A DNA stretch of 64,000 nt. Source: Mactromeris polynyma. Taxonomy: Eukaryota; Mollusca; Bivalvia; Venerida; Mactridae. A program made the position numbers and the translations under genes. The DNA is taken from contig JASFXZ010000055.1 of assembly GCA_032209605.1 (NCBI GenBank), forward strand, positions 62,001 through 126,000, in the 5' to 3' direction. Positions 50,085-60,935 of this stretch are shown here, piece by piece. How positions within the stretch are numbered: the first letter of the stretch is position 1; each line of letters starts with the position of its first letter. The notes beneath the pieces were generated by a model. It made no database searches. It was not told the origin of the DNA and saw only the letters and a list, made by a program, of their open reading frames with translations.

Positions 50085-51190
50085 ACAGAGCAAGACCCGG
50101 AGCTTATTCGTCTGAAACAGGTTATTATTGAGGGATGGCCTATAACGCAAGTCTAGTGACACACATCCTCTCGATTATTGGAATTATATGGAAGAACTAA
50201 TTATTGTAGACAAAATTATCTACAGGTCATAGGATTATCATCCCAAAGTCCATAGTGGTCATTCGGGACAGGAGCGTAGTCTTCGTCGTGCCCGAGATAC
50301 CATGTTTTGGCCAAACATCACAAACGATAATATTGATAAAGTAGCCCAGTGTTCAACGTGATGAACACCAACGGTCAAATATTACAGAGCCATTTATTCC
50401 CTATGAAGTTCCATAATACCCCTGGCAGGTTATTGGTACTGACGTTGTCATTCTAGACTTTTGATTGTGTGTGACTTAAAAACTCAATAAAATAAATACT
50501 TTTACTGTCATCAAGATGATGAAAGTTTAGTTTTCAAGGCACGGTGTCCATGAGTAACTGGTTTCAGATGGTGCTAATTATAACACATATCAACAGTTCA
50601 AAGACTTCGTAACTAAGTTGGACATTCAACATGTCACATCATCAGCGTATTACACCCAATCAGATGGTCTAAGTGAGTCATGTGTTAAGACTGCGAAGAA
50701 TGTATGAAAGAAATGCAAGCAAGATGGGACAGATCTGTTGCATTGTTAGAGCTACGTGCTGCCCCAACAGGCATTGGCCTGAGTTCCTGTGAAATTTTGA
50801 TGAGAAGAAAAATCAAAACATTCCTACCCATGATCACCGACAAATTAGTTCCCAGAACAATGGACGACCATAAAATACGATCGCTTTTAATAAAAAAAGG
50901 GAAACAAATAATATTACGACCAGAAGTTTAAGCCTTTAAATCCCCTTAGAGTAGGTGGGATGGTCGGAATACAGTATGGAACAAGAAAACCTGCTGAGGT
51001 CATTAAGCAACACAGTGATCGATCGTGCACTGTTGAAACCCCTGATGGAGAAAAATATGTTAGGAATAGGTGTAATTTGCTAAAACCTTTCCCGCCAGTA
51101 GTCTCATCATTCAGATACGTCCCTGTAAATTCCATCATCGCAGCAAAGTACATTTTATCAGTCATACAATGTCCCGTCGACCACACATAA
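50085..51190 (+). pseudogene. Ty3/Gypsy-like pol relic (integrase region)
   Basis: Broken-frame matches in the order expected for the end of pol: an integrase zinc-binding HSGQE...FWP segment near 50265-50320 with Cys-x-x-Cys near 50355, the start of the core (VIGTDVV) near 50440, a SAYYTQSDGLSES core motif near 50650, and a C-terminal domain with GTRKPAEV and ETPDGEKYVRNR (50960-51090). Stops and frameshifts are frequent and no LTRs were seen. A shorter copy is at 57390-57775. Confidence 0.65.
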
Positions 51191-51908
51191 ATCTTATCAG
51201 CAGTATGCCTGTGCTAGTGATGATGATAAAAATGATAAAACCAGCAGTCCAATAAAACCACCTGAATAAGCTTCAAGGCAACCAAATCAAAGTCCACAAG
51301 ACTTGGACAGCAAGTGAAACCAAAAATAATACAATCCATATACCATTTATACAAGGAAATCAAGTTCAAATGAGCTTGAAAATGGACAGTGAATTGCCTT
51401 TGTTTAAAATTTAACAGTTGAGCAGTTGAAATCATACTTCCGTGTGGATAAATCATTCATCTGTATTTATTCGCTCCGTATCATTTTATAAATACAACAT
51501 TAATACAACAATCATTTGATATCCTGTAATTTTCACGCAATGCAAATTGTTGCGACATAAATGTGTATGAAAATTGTTTAATATATATTTAGTGACTTAT
51601 CAGTCCTTTAAAATATCAGATACAAAGTATTTACATATACATGTGCGTAGATTTGCAACTGCATGTAGATCTATGTCATTTTAAAAAATCTGAACTATAA
51701 AATATCCTTAATTTACTTTTTTGTTAATTTTGTAATATAACACGTCCTAAAAAATATAAAATATACAATATTATGAATTATTAGTGGAAATAAATAAGTC
51801 TGAATAAATTCGAGCTGGAAATGCCTCCTGCCAAAGCCACACTAAGCAGACATGAGAATATACGTACGTACATGTAATCAATTACCAAAGTAAAATAATT
51901 TTACTCAC

Positions 51909-52067
51909 GTTCCGAACGTATTGAAGTCCAAATCTAGCTGCCTGTTGGTGTATTAAATCAAAGTCACGCTGATTAACATGAACCATATATTGTTTTCCAT
52001 CAATTGTAATTACATAGAATATCAATATATTAATTACACAAGACATAATCACTGATTTAATCTCCAT
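51909..52067 (-). CDS. Protease first exon, copy C
   Basis: Intact 53-codon exon from ATG 52067 to donor GTGAGT. Signal segment (SVIMSCVINILIFYVITIDG), then KQYMVHVNQRDFDLIHQQ and FGLQYVRN. About 500 bp upstream (52150-52500) resembles the sequence upstream of copy A (42840-43200), including 'atgaacgccgacgtttagcagagtaaaa' and 'gtcgtatatacagtctcgtggcatgcc', so the putative promoter was duplicated as well. It could splice to exon 2 at 37.7 kb across about 14 kb. Confidence 0.6.
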
Positions 52068-52639
52068 TTTTTTAATTTTTCCAAAAACACTACATAAACT
52101 ATATCGATATATAGTATATAACTGGTAGCTTAAACTGACACAATCTTTTTCAACGTATCATCTATACTGACTCATAGAATGGGTTACCGCTTTGTGATTT
52201 ATATCACACTCGGCTTCTACTCAGACAAATCAAAATGATGAAATGAACGCCGACGTTTAGCAGAGTAAAAACTGAATGCTAATTGGAGAGTGGTAAGTAT
52301 TGATTATAACCTCGCTGAATCGACGGATGGCGGTGAGCTCATACACGCCTATATTTCAACCGTCTATATCGCATAAAATGTTCGTTCATGAAGTTCACGT
52401 TGTCTAAGTCGTATATACAGTCTCGTGGCATGCCACTCGTTAACTATCATATACTTAATACAGCATTTACGTTGATTTGTTACTACATTGTATATCATTT
52501 TTATAAATAATTCTGCACCATAAAACATCCTTAATTTACCTTTATTTTATATTTTGTAAAAATATGATGCAATTTCATGACCAAACATATCTTGGTTAAC
52601 TATTCCAATAAATGTGACACCACTTTGTTGTTGTTTTTT

Positions 52640-52815
52640 GCGAATTTAAACGTGTAAATATTTGGACTACGTGCTAACCTGGCAATGCATTATGATTTTT
52701 GACTGTAATTAGATCAATGTAGCAAACATCGGATCCAGTTGGAAAATATTGATTTAAACCCCAACTCTAGTAAGGTGCTCTACCGGTCCGCCACACTCTA
52801 CTCCACAGCATTAAA
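52640..52815 (-). repeat. tRNA-like SINE fragment
   Basis: On the minus strand 'gtggcggaccggtagagcacc' resembles an A box and 'ggggtttaaatcaa' a degenerate B box. The 'gctgtggagtag' just before it also occurs at the head of the tRNA-like sequence at 39.28 kb. Confidence 0.35.
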
Positions 52816-53041
52816 AACTTCCTAAATAGTTGATTATTTCCTTGAGTTTTAACCGTAAAAGATCTAATTTTCTAATTTATTGAGGATTTAATACTTTATT
52901 TTACAGTTAAATATCAATGAGGATGTCATTCAGCTGCCGACTATTGAAGTTTATCCTAAAACCACACTATTAATATGGAAAAGGTAATGTGCTGTTTTAA
53001 GTAACAGTCACTGTAGTTCTAACGAATCATAAGAGTTTATA

Positions 53042-54773
53042 ACAATACAATACAATACAATACAATACAATTTATTGGCAAAATCGGCATAGTACATGCC
53101 TTTGACCATTTACAAATAAGATAACGATATATGGTCAAGACTCAAAACATATTTACAAAATGTACATACAAACAAACATAAATATATATATATTACAGAC
53201 TCTAGCAAATATACTGTATAAACGTTATTATCATGTTAAGAAGCAGCAATTAAAGAGGTAAGTTTTTCTATACTTCATGGCGAAGTGAATAAATTTGGCG
53301 ATATTGTTTATTTTTTTCCTACTATTTGAAGACAGAAGATTCTTATAAAGTTCAAGACTGGGCCAACTAAATTTGATATTGTATTTATTTCGCAATGTTA
53401 CATATAATGGGCAGGTAAGAAGAAAGTGATATTCAGACTCAGTAACATTTTGGTTGCCCATATTACATAATCGATTTTGACGTGAATTACCTGAATATCG
53501 ACCTGTTTCAATTTCAAGCGTATGTGCGCCGAGGCGAAATTTAGTTAATGCCATCCTATGTGCATTATTGCTAATGTAGTCTAGGTTGTCTTCATATCTG
53601 AATTCTTTTTTTATCATACGATAATAAAATAATTTAGGCTGATTTTTTAATGTTGTCTCCCATGATTGAATATATTGATCACGGAGCCTTTGTTTAAGGA
53701 TATGTACAAAATCAGTATTAACATTTTCTACATCGAGTAAAAAATTAAATCCGAGATCATTTATTACAGATTTAACATTGTTGCACCAAAGATTTTTAAT
53801 CGCGATATTATTGTTGGAATTGTTGCTAATATATAATTAAGTGTTCATTATATATTCTATACATAGCAGAATCAACAGAAGATTTTATCTTAAGCCAATA
53901 TTTCAAAGCACGTTGCTTAGCTACGACTGATAATGGTACTCTACCCAGTTCGCCTAATACTGCCACATTAGAGGTTTGGACACGGACTCCTAGCAAGTAT
54001 TTACAGAATCTTATATGAATTTTATCGACTTCTTTATAGTCGTAAATTCCCCAAACCTCCGAGCCGTAAAGAATTATAGGGGCAACTAAACAATCGAATA
54101 GTCTCAATTTCGTATTGGTATCCAGCTTAACTCTACTAAATATTGATATCAAATTATTATAAGCTCGTAATGCTTGGTCGTTTAGGGAGTTCACAGAATG
54201 GTTCATGCTTCCAGTATAATAAAATGTGATACCAAGATAGCAAAACTTATCGACAATTTCCACAGGCTCATCATTGATGTACCAACTATGGTTACAGTTA
54301 CTTTTTCGCGGTTCGAAAATACATATTTTAGTCTTTTTTACATTAATTTTTAAACCCCATGTATTTGAATAATTAAAGATAGAGTTTAATTGGTGTTGTA
54401 AACTAGACGGCGAAGTAGTGAAGAGGGCTATGTCGTCAACAAACAATAACATATTCATTGATAACATGCGTAAGTCTGATTCCGTTAGATTATCCAAATC
54501 TAAAGAATTTTTTACATCATTTATAAATAAAATGAAAAGCAACGGGGATAATGGTTCACCCTGTTTAAGACCGAGTGTGACTTCAAACAGGTCCGAAAAT
54601 GACATATTTTGCACATTTTTCACGCAATCTTGTATTTTTATAACAGGAACACTCAACAAACCATCATGCCAAATGATAATAATTAATCTGTTTTGATATA
54701 TATATTCATCAAGTGCATGTCTGAACACATTAAAATTAGACTTAGAAATAAGCAAATAATAAAAAATATTCAA
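53042..54773 (-). pseudogene. 5'-truncated LINE with RT domain
   Basis: Minus strand: an ORF of 315 codons (54773-53826) carries the reverse transcriptase palm with GLKQGEPLSPLLFILFINDV and a FVDD catalytic box (usually YADD/FADD), then post-RT sequence (ILYGSEVWGIYD). A frame change at about 53826 leads into a second frame ending at 53231 with a Cys/His knuckle (LCNMGNQNVTESEYHFLLTC). The 3' end is an (ATTGT)n tail at 53042-53072. ORF1 and the endonuclease are missing. Best preserved member of the family also seen at 296, 31010, 40480 and 44940. Confidence 0.85.
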
Positions 54774-55092
54774 TTTTAAAAGTTGTATGATACAGTTGAT
54801 ACTGTACTTTAAATGTTAACCATACAGTTTAATGCCATGTGTAATTCCACATACACTCTATTCTATTCCATCTTCAAAATACCTGTTTTTACCATGTGTA
54901 TTATTATATCTTTGATTGACTCGGTATATGCTAGCCTGTATGAATCATCATATAGTTCTTTACAAGATATACTCACTGATATATATTTTTTTCTTTTTTC
55001 AAAATTCCAAACAATTTCATGTGTTCATGTGATATGAATAAGTTGAATAAATACAAACGTTCATAACTGTTGTTGATGTGAAATATTGATAT
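54774..55092. other. No gene recognised
   Basis: AT-rich junction between the truncated LINE and a MITE fragment. A 74-codon plus-strand ORF has no motif. Confidence 0.35.
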
Positions 55093-55252
55093 CATTTTTG
55101 CTATGACCCCGAATTGAAGCTAAAACTTACGATTTCGTAGCGTCTGCGTTCGTACGAAAATATTGATAAAACGCTCTTGCGATCGTAAGAACGTCGTAAG
55201 AAAATCTTACGAAAAGTTCGTGCGTAAGAACGTTGATAAAACGGGCCCAATA
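55093..55252. repeat. MITE fragment ending GGGCCC
   Basis: Dense inverted blocks of 'cgttcttacg', 'tcgtaag' and 'gttgataaaacg', ending 'cgttgataaaacgggccc'. It marks the left breakpoint of the unit D duplication. Confidence 0.5.
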
Positions 55253-55254
55253 AT

Positions 55255-55640
55255 TCTAGCACAGATCGATATGCAGACGGCTAGACACTTAACGCTAGAG
55301 GCAAAAAAATACGAAATTAAACGGAAACTTCAAATTGACCTAAACAGTGTAACAAAATGGTGTAAATTGAATAATATGGCTATAAATCCTCAGAAAACGA
55401 CATGCATGTTGATTGCTGCGAAACAAAGAATTAACCAGATGGAAGACTTGTCTCTAAATATTAACGATTTACCAATTACAATGTTCCTTAGAACATATCG
55501 ACATTTAAGCTGGTATGGACAAATACTAAACGTCACATCATACTTTATAACTGATGATATGAAAGTATTATTCTATAACTCATATAATACCTACTTAAGG
55601 TTATTGTTGTATTGTATGGGACAAGAGTAAACAATCAAAT
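55255..55640 (+). pseudogene. LINE reverse transcriptase relic (unit D)
   Basis: Paralogue of 48067-48440: thumb-region residues KWCKLNNMAINPQKTTCML and downstream DLSLNINDLPITMF are shared. The palm motif is degraded. Followed by the same 3' UTR as the 40 kb and 48 kb copies. Confidence 0.7.
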
Positions 55641-55942
55641 ATTACACCGTCTGCATGACTCTTTGATACCCTATAGCAGACTCAAATATCATACTGGAGT
55701 TTATCATTAAATAAAATTGCGCAGGAGTATATAAGTATATGTCTTCAAGTCAAGATATTTAACGCATGTTGTCTTAATTGTTTATATTATAGTTCTACAT
55801 GTATGTAATATGTTTCATATATAATCATTTCATTATAACTTTAAGAAGAAATTGTAACACTCATCAGTTTAACCTTTTTTATGATGATTTATGAAAGGCC
55901 ACATGGAAATAAGTCGTGCTTTGTATTTGTTATTATTATATT

Positions 55943-56948
55943 CAGGGTTGGCAACCAATTACCCAGTGCGGGTTTTCCCAGCGAGAAAACCTGGAAAACC
56001 CGTCTCGGTCAATAATCTCTGAAGTGGGCAATGCTGAATAATACTGGGTTAAAAATACAAACTAGACTATTTAACTACATCTTACTTGAATACGTGTTTG
56101 GTAAAGGAAGATTTAACTTTAACTTAACATAAATGTAACAATACATGTAAGATGAAGCTTTCATACTTACAAAGGATATGCATATAATTCTAAAATGATC
56201 TCCATTTTGATTAGTTATATCAGAATCCTAAAGATTAGGAAAAGTCGGAATTCTTATTTTTTCATACTATAAAGTTGTCATATTGTCTATTTTTAATTCC
56301 ATGGATTTCCATGTTAATTTAAACTTTGTACACACTATTTACACAACAATTTTTATAAGTACAATGTATCATATATATACAATTGTTCAGATGTGGTATT
56401 CTCAGTCAATAGATAACCATTCAATTTCGTCCTCAACCCTCAGCATTCTAAAACAAAATACGAGTCTAGTTGCCTTCTCAATGCCAAGTCTATTTCCAAG
56501 TTTTGTCTGAGTGTTCCCAAAGTTTGTAAACGTCTTTCAATGGATGCTGATGTCGCAGGCATACCTAACTGTTTGTTGGCCTGATCACACAGATTAGTTT
56601 TGGTAAACGTTCATTTATAAGGCACATGCAATAGTTGATCATAAAATCCGGATGAGTTGTTTTAACCATAGTTTGGCATTAACATGAACTGTTCTTTATG
56701 TAGACTTCTACTCAATCATAATTACAAATATATTATTCTAAATACAAAATGCGTTAAATGGATTAAAAGCAGTAGAAGTGATTAGTCATTTAGTTACTGA
56801 TGCAAATTACATTACAAATGGTGCAAAATTTATTCTATATAGCCATTCACCCAGTATTACCCATTAAACCCCAGTAAAACCCGGGTTTTCCCAGTATTAC
56901 CCACTGGGCTAGGTTTTATGAGTAAAACCCAGGTTTTTGCCAACCCTG
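55943..56948 (-). mobile_element. hAT-derived element in LINE 3' UTR (unit D)
   Basis: Same termini as 48805-49642 (CAGGGTTGGCAA) but longer, 1006 bp. The extra part near 56395-56600 carries, on the minus strand, a recognisable hAT transposase C-terminus: MPATSASIERR, then after a frameshift KLGNRLGIEKATRLVF. Thus a deleted, inactive autonomous-type element. Confidence 0.82.
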
Positions 56949-57055
56949 CCCTGGTTCTTACATGTATCAGTGTAAAGCTTACTGTCTTTTGTGGTCACCT
57001 TCTGAAAAGAAAGCTACATGTATTATTATTATTATTAATATTATTATTATTACTT
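56949..57055 (+). repeat. LINE 3' end with ATT tail
   Basis: Sister of 49643-49740: 'tgtaaagcttactg', 'tggtcaccttctga', then (ATT)n. Confidence 0.6.
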
Positions 57056-57389
57056 ATTGCATCAGTTTTTAAATCACTAATTCATGTTTATAACCTTGTT
57101 AAATATCAATTTATCTGATTAAGACTATATAATGTTCGTGACTGACATGCACTTATAACCGAGAAGCCGTCTTTATTTCAACGCCGGGCATTTCCGGGGG
57201 GATTGATTAACAACACTGTGTATGTAATATGTTTCATACTGTACACATAGCTGGCACTCAGATACATTTAACAAATACGATGTCCAGAAAATTCCTTCCT
57301 GATACCTATCCCGATATATGTGAAGCAATAGATATTCATGAACACTTTGTCACTTGTAATTTACCATACACTGACCATAAACTGTGTTA

Positions 57390-57775
57390 AATCAAATCAC
57401 AGACAGAGCAAGACCCGGAGCTTACTCGTCTGAAACAGGTTATTATTGAGGGTTGTCCGATCAAACGCAAGTCAAGTGACACACAACCTCTTGATTATTG
57501 GAATTATAGGGAAGAACTAATTATTGTAGACAATATTATCTACAGGTAAACTGCGAAGAACGTATGAAAGAAATACAAGCAAGATAGGACAGATACATTG
57601 CATTGTTAGAGCTACGTGCTACGGGCATTGGCCCGAGTCCCTGTGAAATTGTGATGGGAAGTAAAAACAGAACATTCTTACCCATGATCACCGACAAATT
57701 AATTCCCAGAACAATGGACTAAAATATGTTAGGAATAGGTGTCATTTGCTTAAAACTTTCCCGCAAGTAGTTTTA
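57390..57775 (+). pseudogene. Ty3/Gypsy-like pol relic, internally deleted copy
   Basis: Collinear with 50085-51110 but missing the region corresponding to about 50225-50690 (integrase core) and part of the C-terminal domain. Shared text includes 'gacagagcaagacccggagcttac' and 'cttacccatgatcaccgacaaatta'. Confidence 0.65.
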
Positions 57776-58248
57776 GTGCGTCTGTGCCGACAAACAAACA
57801 AAAATAAAAGGAGGTTCGCTCCATATCATGTTATAAATTTAATATTAATACAACAATGATTTGATATCCTGTATTTAGTCAAGCAATGCAAATTGTTGCG
57901 ATACAAATGTGTATGAAAATTGTTTTATAGATATTTAGTGACTAATTAGTCCCTGAAAAAATATCAGATACAAAGTATTTACATACATTTGCGTATATTT
58001 GCAACTAGATCTATGTCGTTTAAAAAAACCTGAACTATAAAATATCCTCAATTTACTTGTTTGTTAATTTTGTAATATAACACGTCCTAAAACATATCAA
58101 ATAAACAATATTATGATTTTTTAGTGGAAATAAATAAGTCTGAATAAATTCGAGCTTGAAGTGCCTACTGCCACAGGCACAATAACCAGACATGAGAATA
58201 TACGTACGTACATGTACTAAATTACAAAAGTCAAATCATTTTACTCAC

Positions 58249-58407
58249 ATTCCGAACGTATTTAAGTCCAAATCTAGCTGCCTGTTGGTGTATTAAATCA
58301 AAGTCACACTGATTAACCTGAACCGTATATTGTTTTCCATTAATTGGAATTACATAGACTATCAATGTATTAATTACGCAAAGCTTAATCACTGATGTAA
58401 TCTCCAT
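58249..58407 (-). CDS. Protease first exon, copy D
   Basis: Intact 53-codon exon from ATG 58407 to donor GTGAGT after AAT. Signal segment has a Lys near its start (SVIKLCVINTLIVYVIPING), then KQYTVQVNQCDFDLIHQQ with an extra Cys, and FGLKYVRN. Downstream sequence matches unit C (57820-58200 versus 51470-51880). About 20.5 kb from exon 2. Confidence 0.58.
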
Positions 58408-58601
58408 TTATTTATTTTATTCATAATCGCTACATAAACTAAATGATCGATAGTATGTTAACGCAGCAAGTTACCGCTTACACTGGCGATATATATATAC
58501 ACGTACTATATAGATACCTGTATAAGCTAATCATTGGGGATGTTGTAAAACCAATCTTTGTTTTCCCAAAATCTATAAATACTCGTTGGGTTACCACCAT
58601 G

Positions 58602-58800
58602 GTTATTTATCCTGTCACTTGGTGTATTTTCGACCCGATAACAGGGTGCCTGATATGTTTTGCTTTATCAGGTCACTTGGTCACATGACTTTTATCTCAC
58701 GTCACATGACCACGTGACTAGCCGGACTATTTTTAGTTAAGTATCGCGATGTTATCATTTTGTCAACATTTTGACCCGAAGTGACAGGATAAATAGAATA
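58602..58800. repeat. MITE with TTATTTATCCTGTCACTT ends
   Basis: Left end 'gttatttatcctgtcacttgg' and right end the inverse of 'ttattctatttatcctgtcacttcgg' about 200 bp apart; the interior has a 'tcacatgac / gtcacatgaccacgtgac' cluster. Lies between first exon D and the second TMEM121-like segment. Confidence 0.75.
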
Positions 58801-59092
58801 ATTGTGCACCCGATAAATTCCTCCGCCTTGCCTGATAAATGTTCTCATTCCACGTCACTAACCTATTATTCTCTATGTAACACCATACTGCGAATGTAGT
58901 GAATTCAAGCCAATAACATAACACCACTCAGAAATTAAAAGTCACATTATTTTGTCATGGTAACGTTTGCTAGTGATAATCTTCACATATCGTGTCCATA
59001 TATAAGTCAATCCACTCAGAACAGATCCCAGAAGATATTAGATATTAACAAAATGGGCAAATATTCCACATAATTAAATTTGTAAGTTCATT

Positions 59093-59350
59093 ATGTCAAT
59101 GACATGTAGATCCCTAGTCGCTATTCAGGCAAAAGGCGGTCACACGCGATATTCAATTAATCTGTGGCTTTTCATTTCTGTAGGGTTGTATGTAACTGGA
59201 TTGATTTCAAATAATTGGTTATATGTTGAGCTTAAATTAAGAAAAAGCATTACAAATATATTGAACGTTCTGTGTATAAAAATTCTATTTGATATATTCA
59301 TATTTACTTGCAATATCCTAAAAATGTCAGCGGAGTACTATGCACTTTAG
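59093..59350 (+). CDS. Small hydrophobic ORF upstream of TMEM121-like copy 2
   Basis: 85 codons with two hydrophobic stretches (LWLFISVGLYVTGLI and ILFDIFIFTC). In copy 1 the same region has TGA instead of TGG and a deletion, so the frame is not preserved there. No family recognised. Likely chance or a relic. Confidence 0.15.
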   Translation: MSMTCRSLVAIQAKGGHTRYSINLWLFISVGLYVTGLISNNWLYVELKLRKSITNILNVLCIKILFDIFIFTCNILKMSAEYYAL

Positions 59351-59963
59351 TTAAGTGTATATCAAGTCGTACTGTAGTTCTTTAATGCTGTTGTATAATT
59401 TCGCGTTCATAATTATTTATCATAATATCCTTTCAATCATCGTTTACGTACAATTATTAATTGTAGATCATGTATTTCTTGATATCACTAAGTAAAAACT
59501 AAGTATAACACTGGGAAACTCTTCGTTTTGTGCTTTGCAGCTGATATAATTCTAAAAGTTTAGCGAATATTAGCGACAACAAAAATACACGTTTAAGCAC
59601 AGCATGACTGACAGCCGCATTATCTGCCGTCTTGTATAGGATTTTGTATTGGCACCTTGTGGTCGACACTTCATTTAATAAAAATACACATGGCAGGTGA
59701 CAATAGGTCGTGCTCAAGGTGACTGATGATTTCAGGAACACCATCAATATCAATCTGTAATACATATTATACTTAACCTCAGAATTATGACCATTATTTC
59801 ACAAATTAGGATTGATTAAAATAATAATAGTGTATGTAGTATATTTGACCGTATGATTAAGACGTTTCCGATTAAGAACTTCTTCACTATTAAGGTAAAA
59901 ATGTTCTCTTCTGTTTATATTTTAGCAAAGCGAAAAGTATAGCCAGCGTCGCATATTTTGAAA

Positions 59964-60935
59964 ATGGCTGAAAGACACCCAGCAACACGATGTTTTCATC
60001 ACTGGCCAACAAGGGCGTTATGTCTGGCTGTGCTGCTTATTCAGACCATGTCTGTCAACTGGTATCTTATGGAGAACTTGTCATTTGTATGGGCAGCGAT
60101 TTACGGAGCCGATGTTGTTGTATTTGCTTTATTCGCTGTGGCTTTTTACATGGCCGCGCTGAATATCTACACCGAGAAACATACTGATTCACCGTCAGTG
60201 TCTGAACTTTTCCATCAACCGTTCACCTACATTTCTTGGCTCGTTTACGCAATCGTTCTTGATGTGAAAGTTGTGACCATTTTCAGCACATTCTCCACTG
60301 AATTGGACGAAGACCAATTTTTTGGACCAAACACATTGAAATCATCAATAGCATTGTCCGGAATTGTTTTTCTGTTATTCTTACCCACTCAACACGATAT
60401 TAGACACGGCCACCGAAAAGATATGTTAACTGCTCTTACATCAACAATTATTTTTGATGTTCTCGACGGAGTTGATTTTCTCGACAATCTGTTTGAAAAA
60501 GATGTGCGTGAAACATTTCCGCCTGAGCTTGATGACGTCATTATTGCTATCTTCTGCATCAACACACTATTACCCACAGTTCCCTTGTTTACCCTCGCGA
60601 AAACAAACTTTGGACTTAAGAAGCTTCCAGAAAGGTTAGAATTGTTTCATAAATTTTCAATCGCGTATTTAATCAATCTTCCATTATTCATTACACGAAT
60701 GATTACGTGGCACGGTCTATCGCAAGGAATTTCGATATTCTTGTTGAAAAACATTATTGCCATGGGAATTGTGACGTTTGAAGTCTGTGAACATTTTCTC
60801 TGTAAGACGAATACAGAATCTGATCAACCCAACAATGAATCTTTCAGTGTAGCATTGCCTTATGATGACCACAGGTATGATGACCCCAGATATGACGGTC
60901 CAAACGGTGGATACATGTCCAATACGGCAATATGA
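59964..60935 (+). CDS. TMEM121-family multipass membrane protein, copy 2
   Basis: 323 residues from ATG 59964, same topology and motifs as copy 1 at 23183-24154 (IVLDVKVVTIF, FDVLDGVDFLD, KNIIAMGIVTFEVCE, Tyr-rich tail). I count seven nucleotide differences over the CDS, of which six are silent and one gives Asn283 instead of Lys. The upstream region including the acceptor-like TATATTTTAG is also conserved, so both copies probably keep their promoter. No stop, frameshift or truncation. An uncollapsed allele in the assembly is the main alternative to a true recent paralogue. Confidence 0.78.
   Translation: MAERHPATRCFHHWPTRALCLAVLLIQTMSVNWYLMENLSFVWAAIYGADVVVFALFAVAFYMAALNIYTEKHTDSPSVSELFHQPFTYISWLVYAIVLDVKVVTIFSTFSTELDEDQFFGPNTLKSSIALSGIVFLLFLPTQHDIRHGHRKDMLTALTSTIIFDVLDGVDFLDNLFEKDVRETFPPELDDVIIAIFCINTLLPTVPLFTLAKTNFGLKKLPERLELFHKFSIAYLINLPLFITRMITWHGLSQGISIFLLKNIIAMGIVTFEVCEHFLCKTNTESDQPNNESFSVALPYDDHRYDDPRYDGPNGGYMSNTAI

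Noticed and set aside
55163..55630. 155-codon ORF as an intact gene
   Set aside because: It fuses MITE sequence at the front with decayed LINE thumb sequence.
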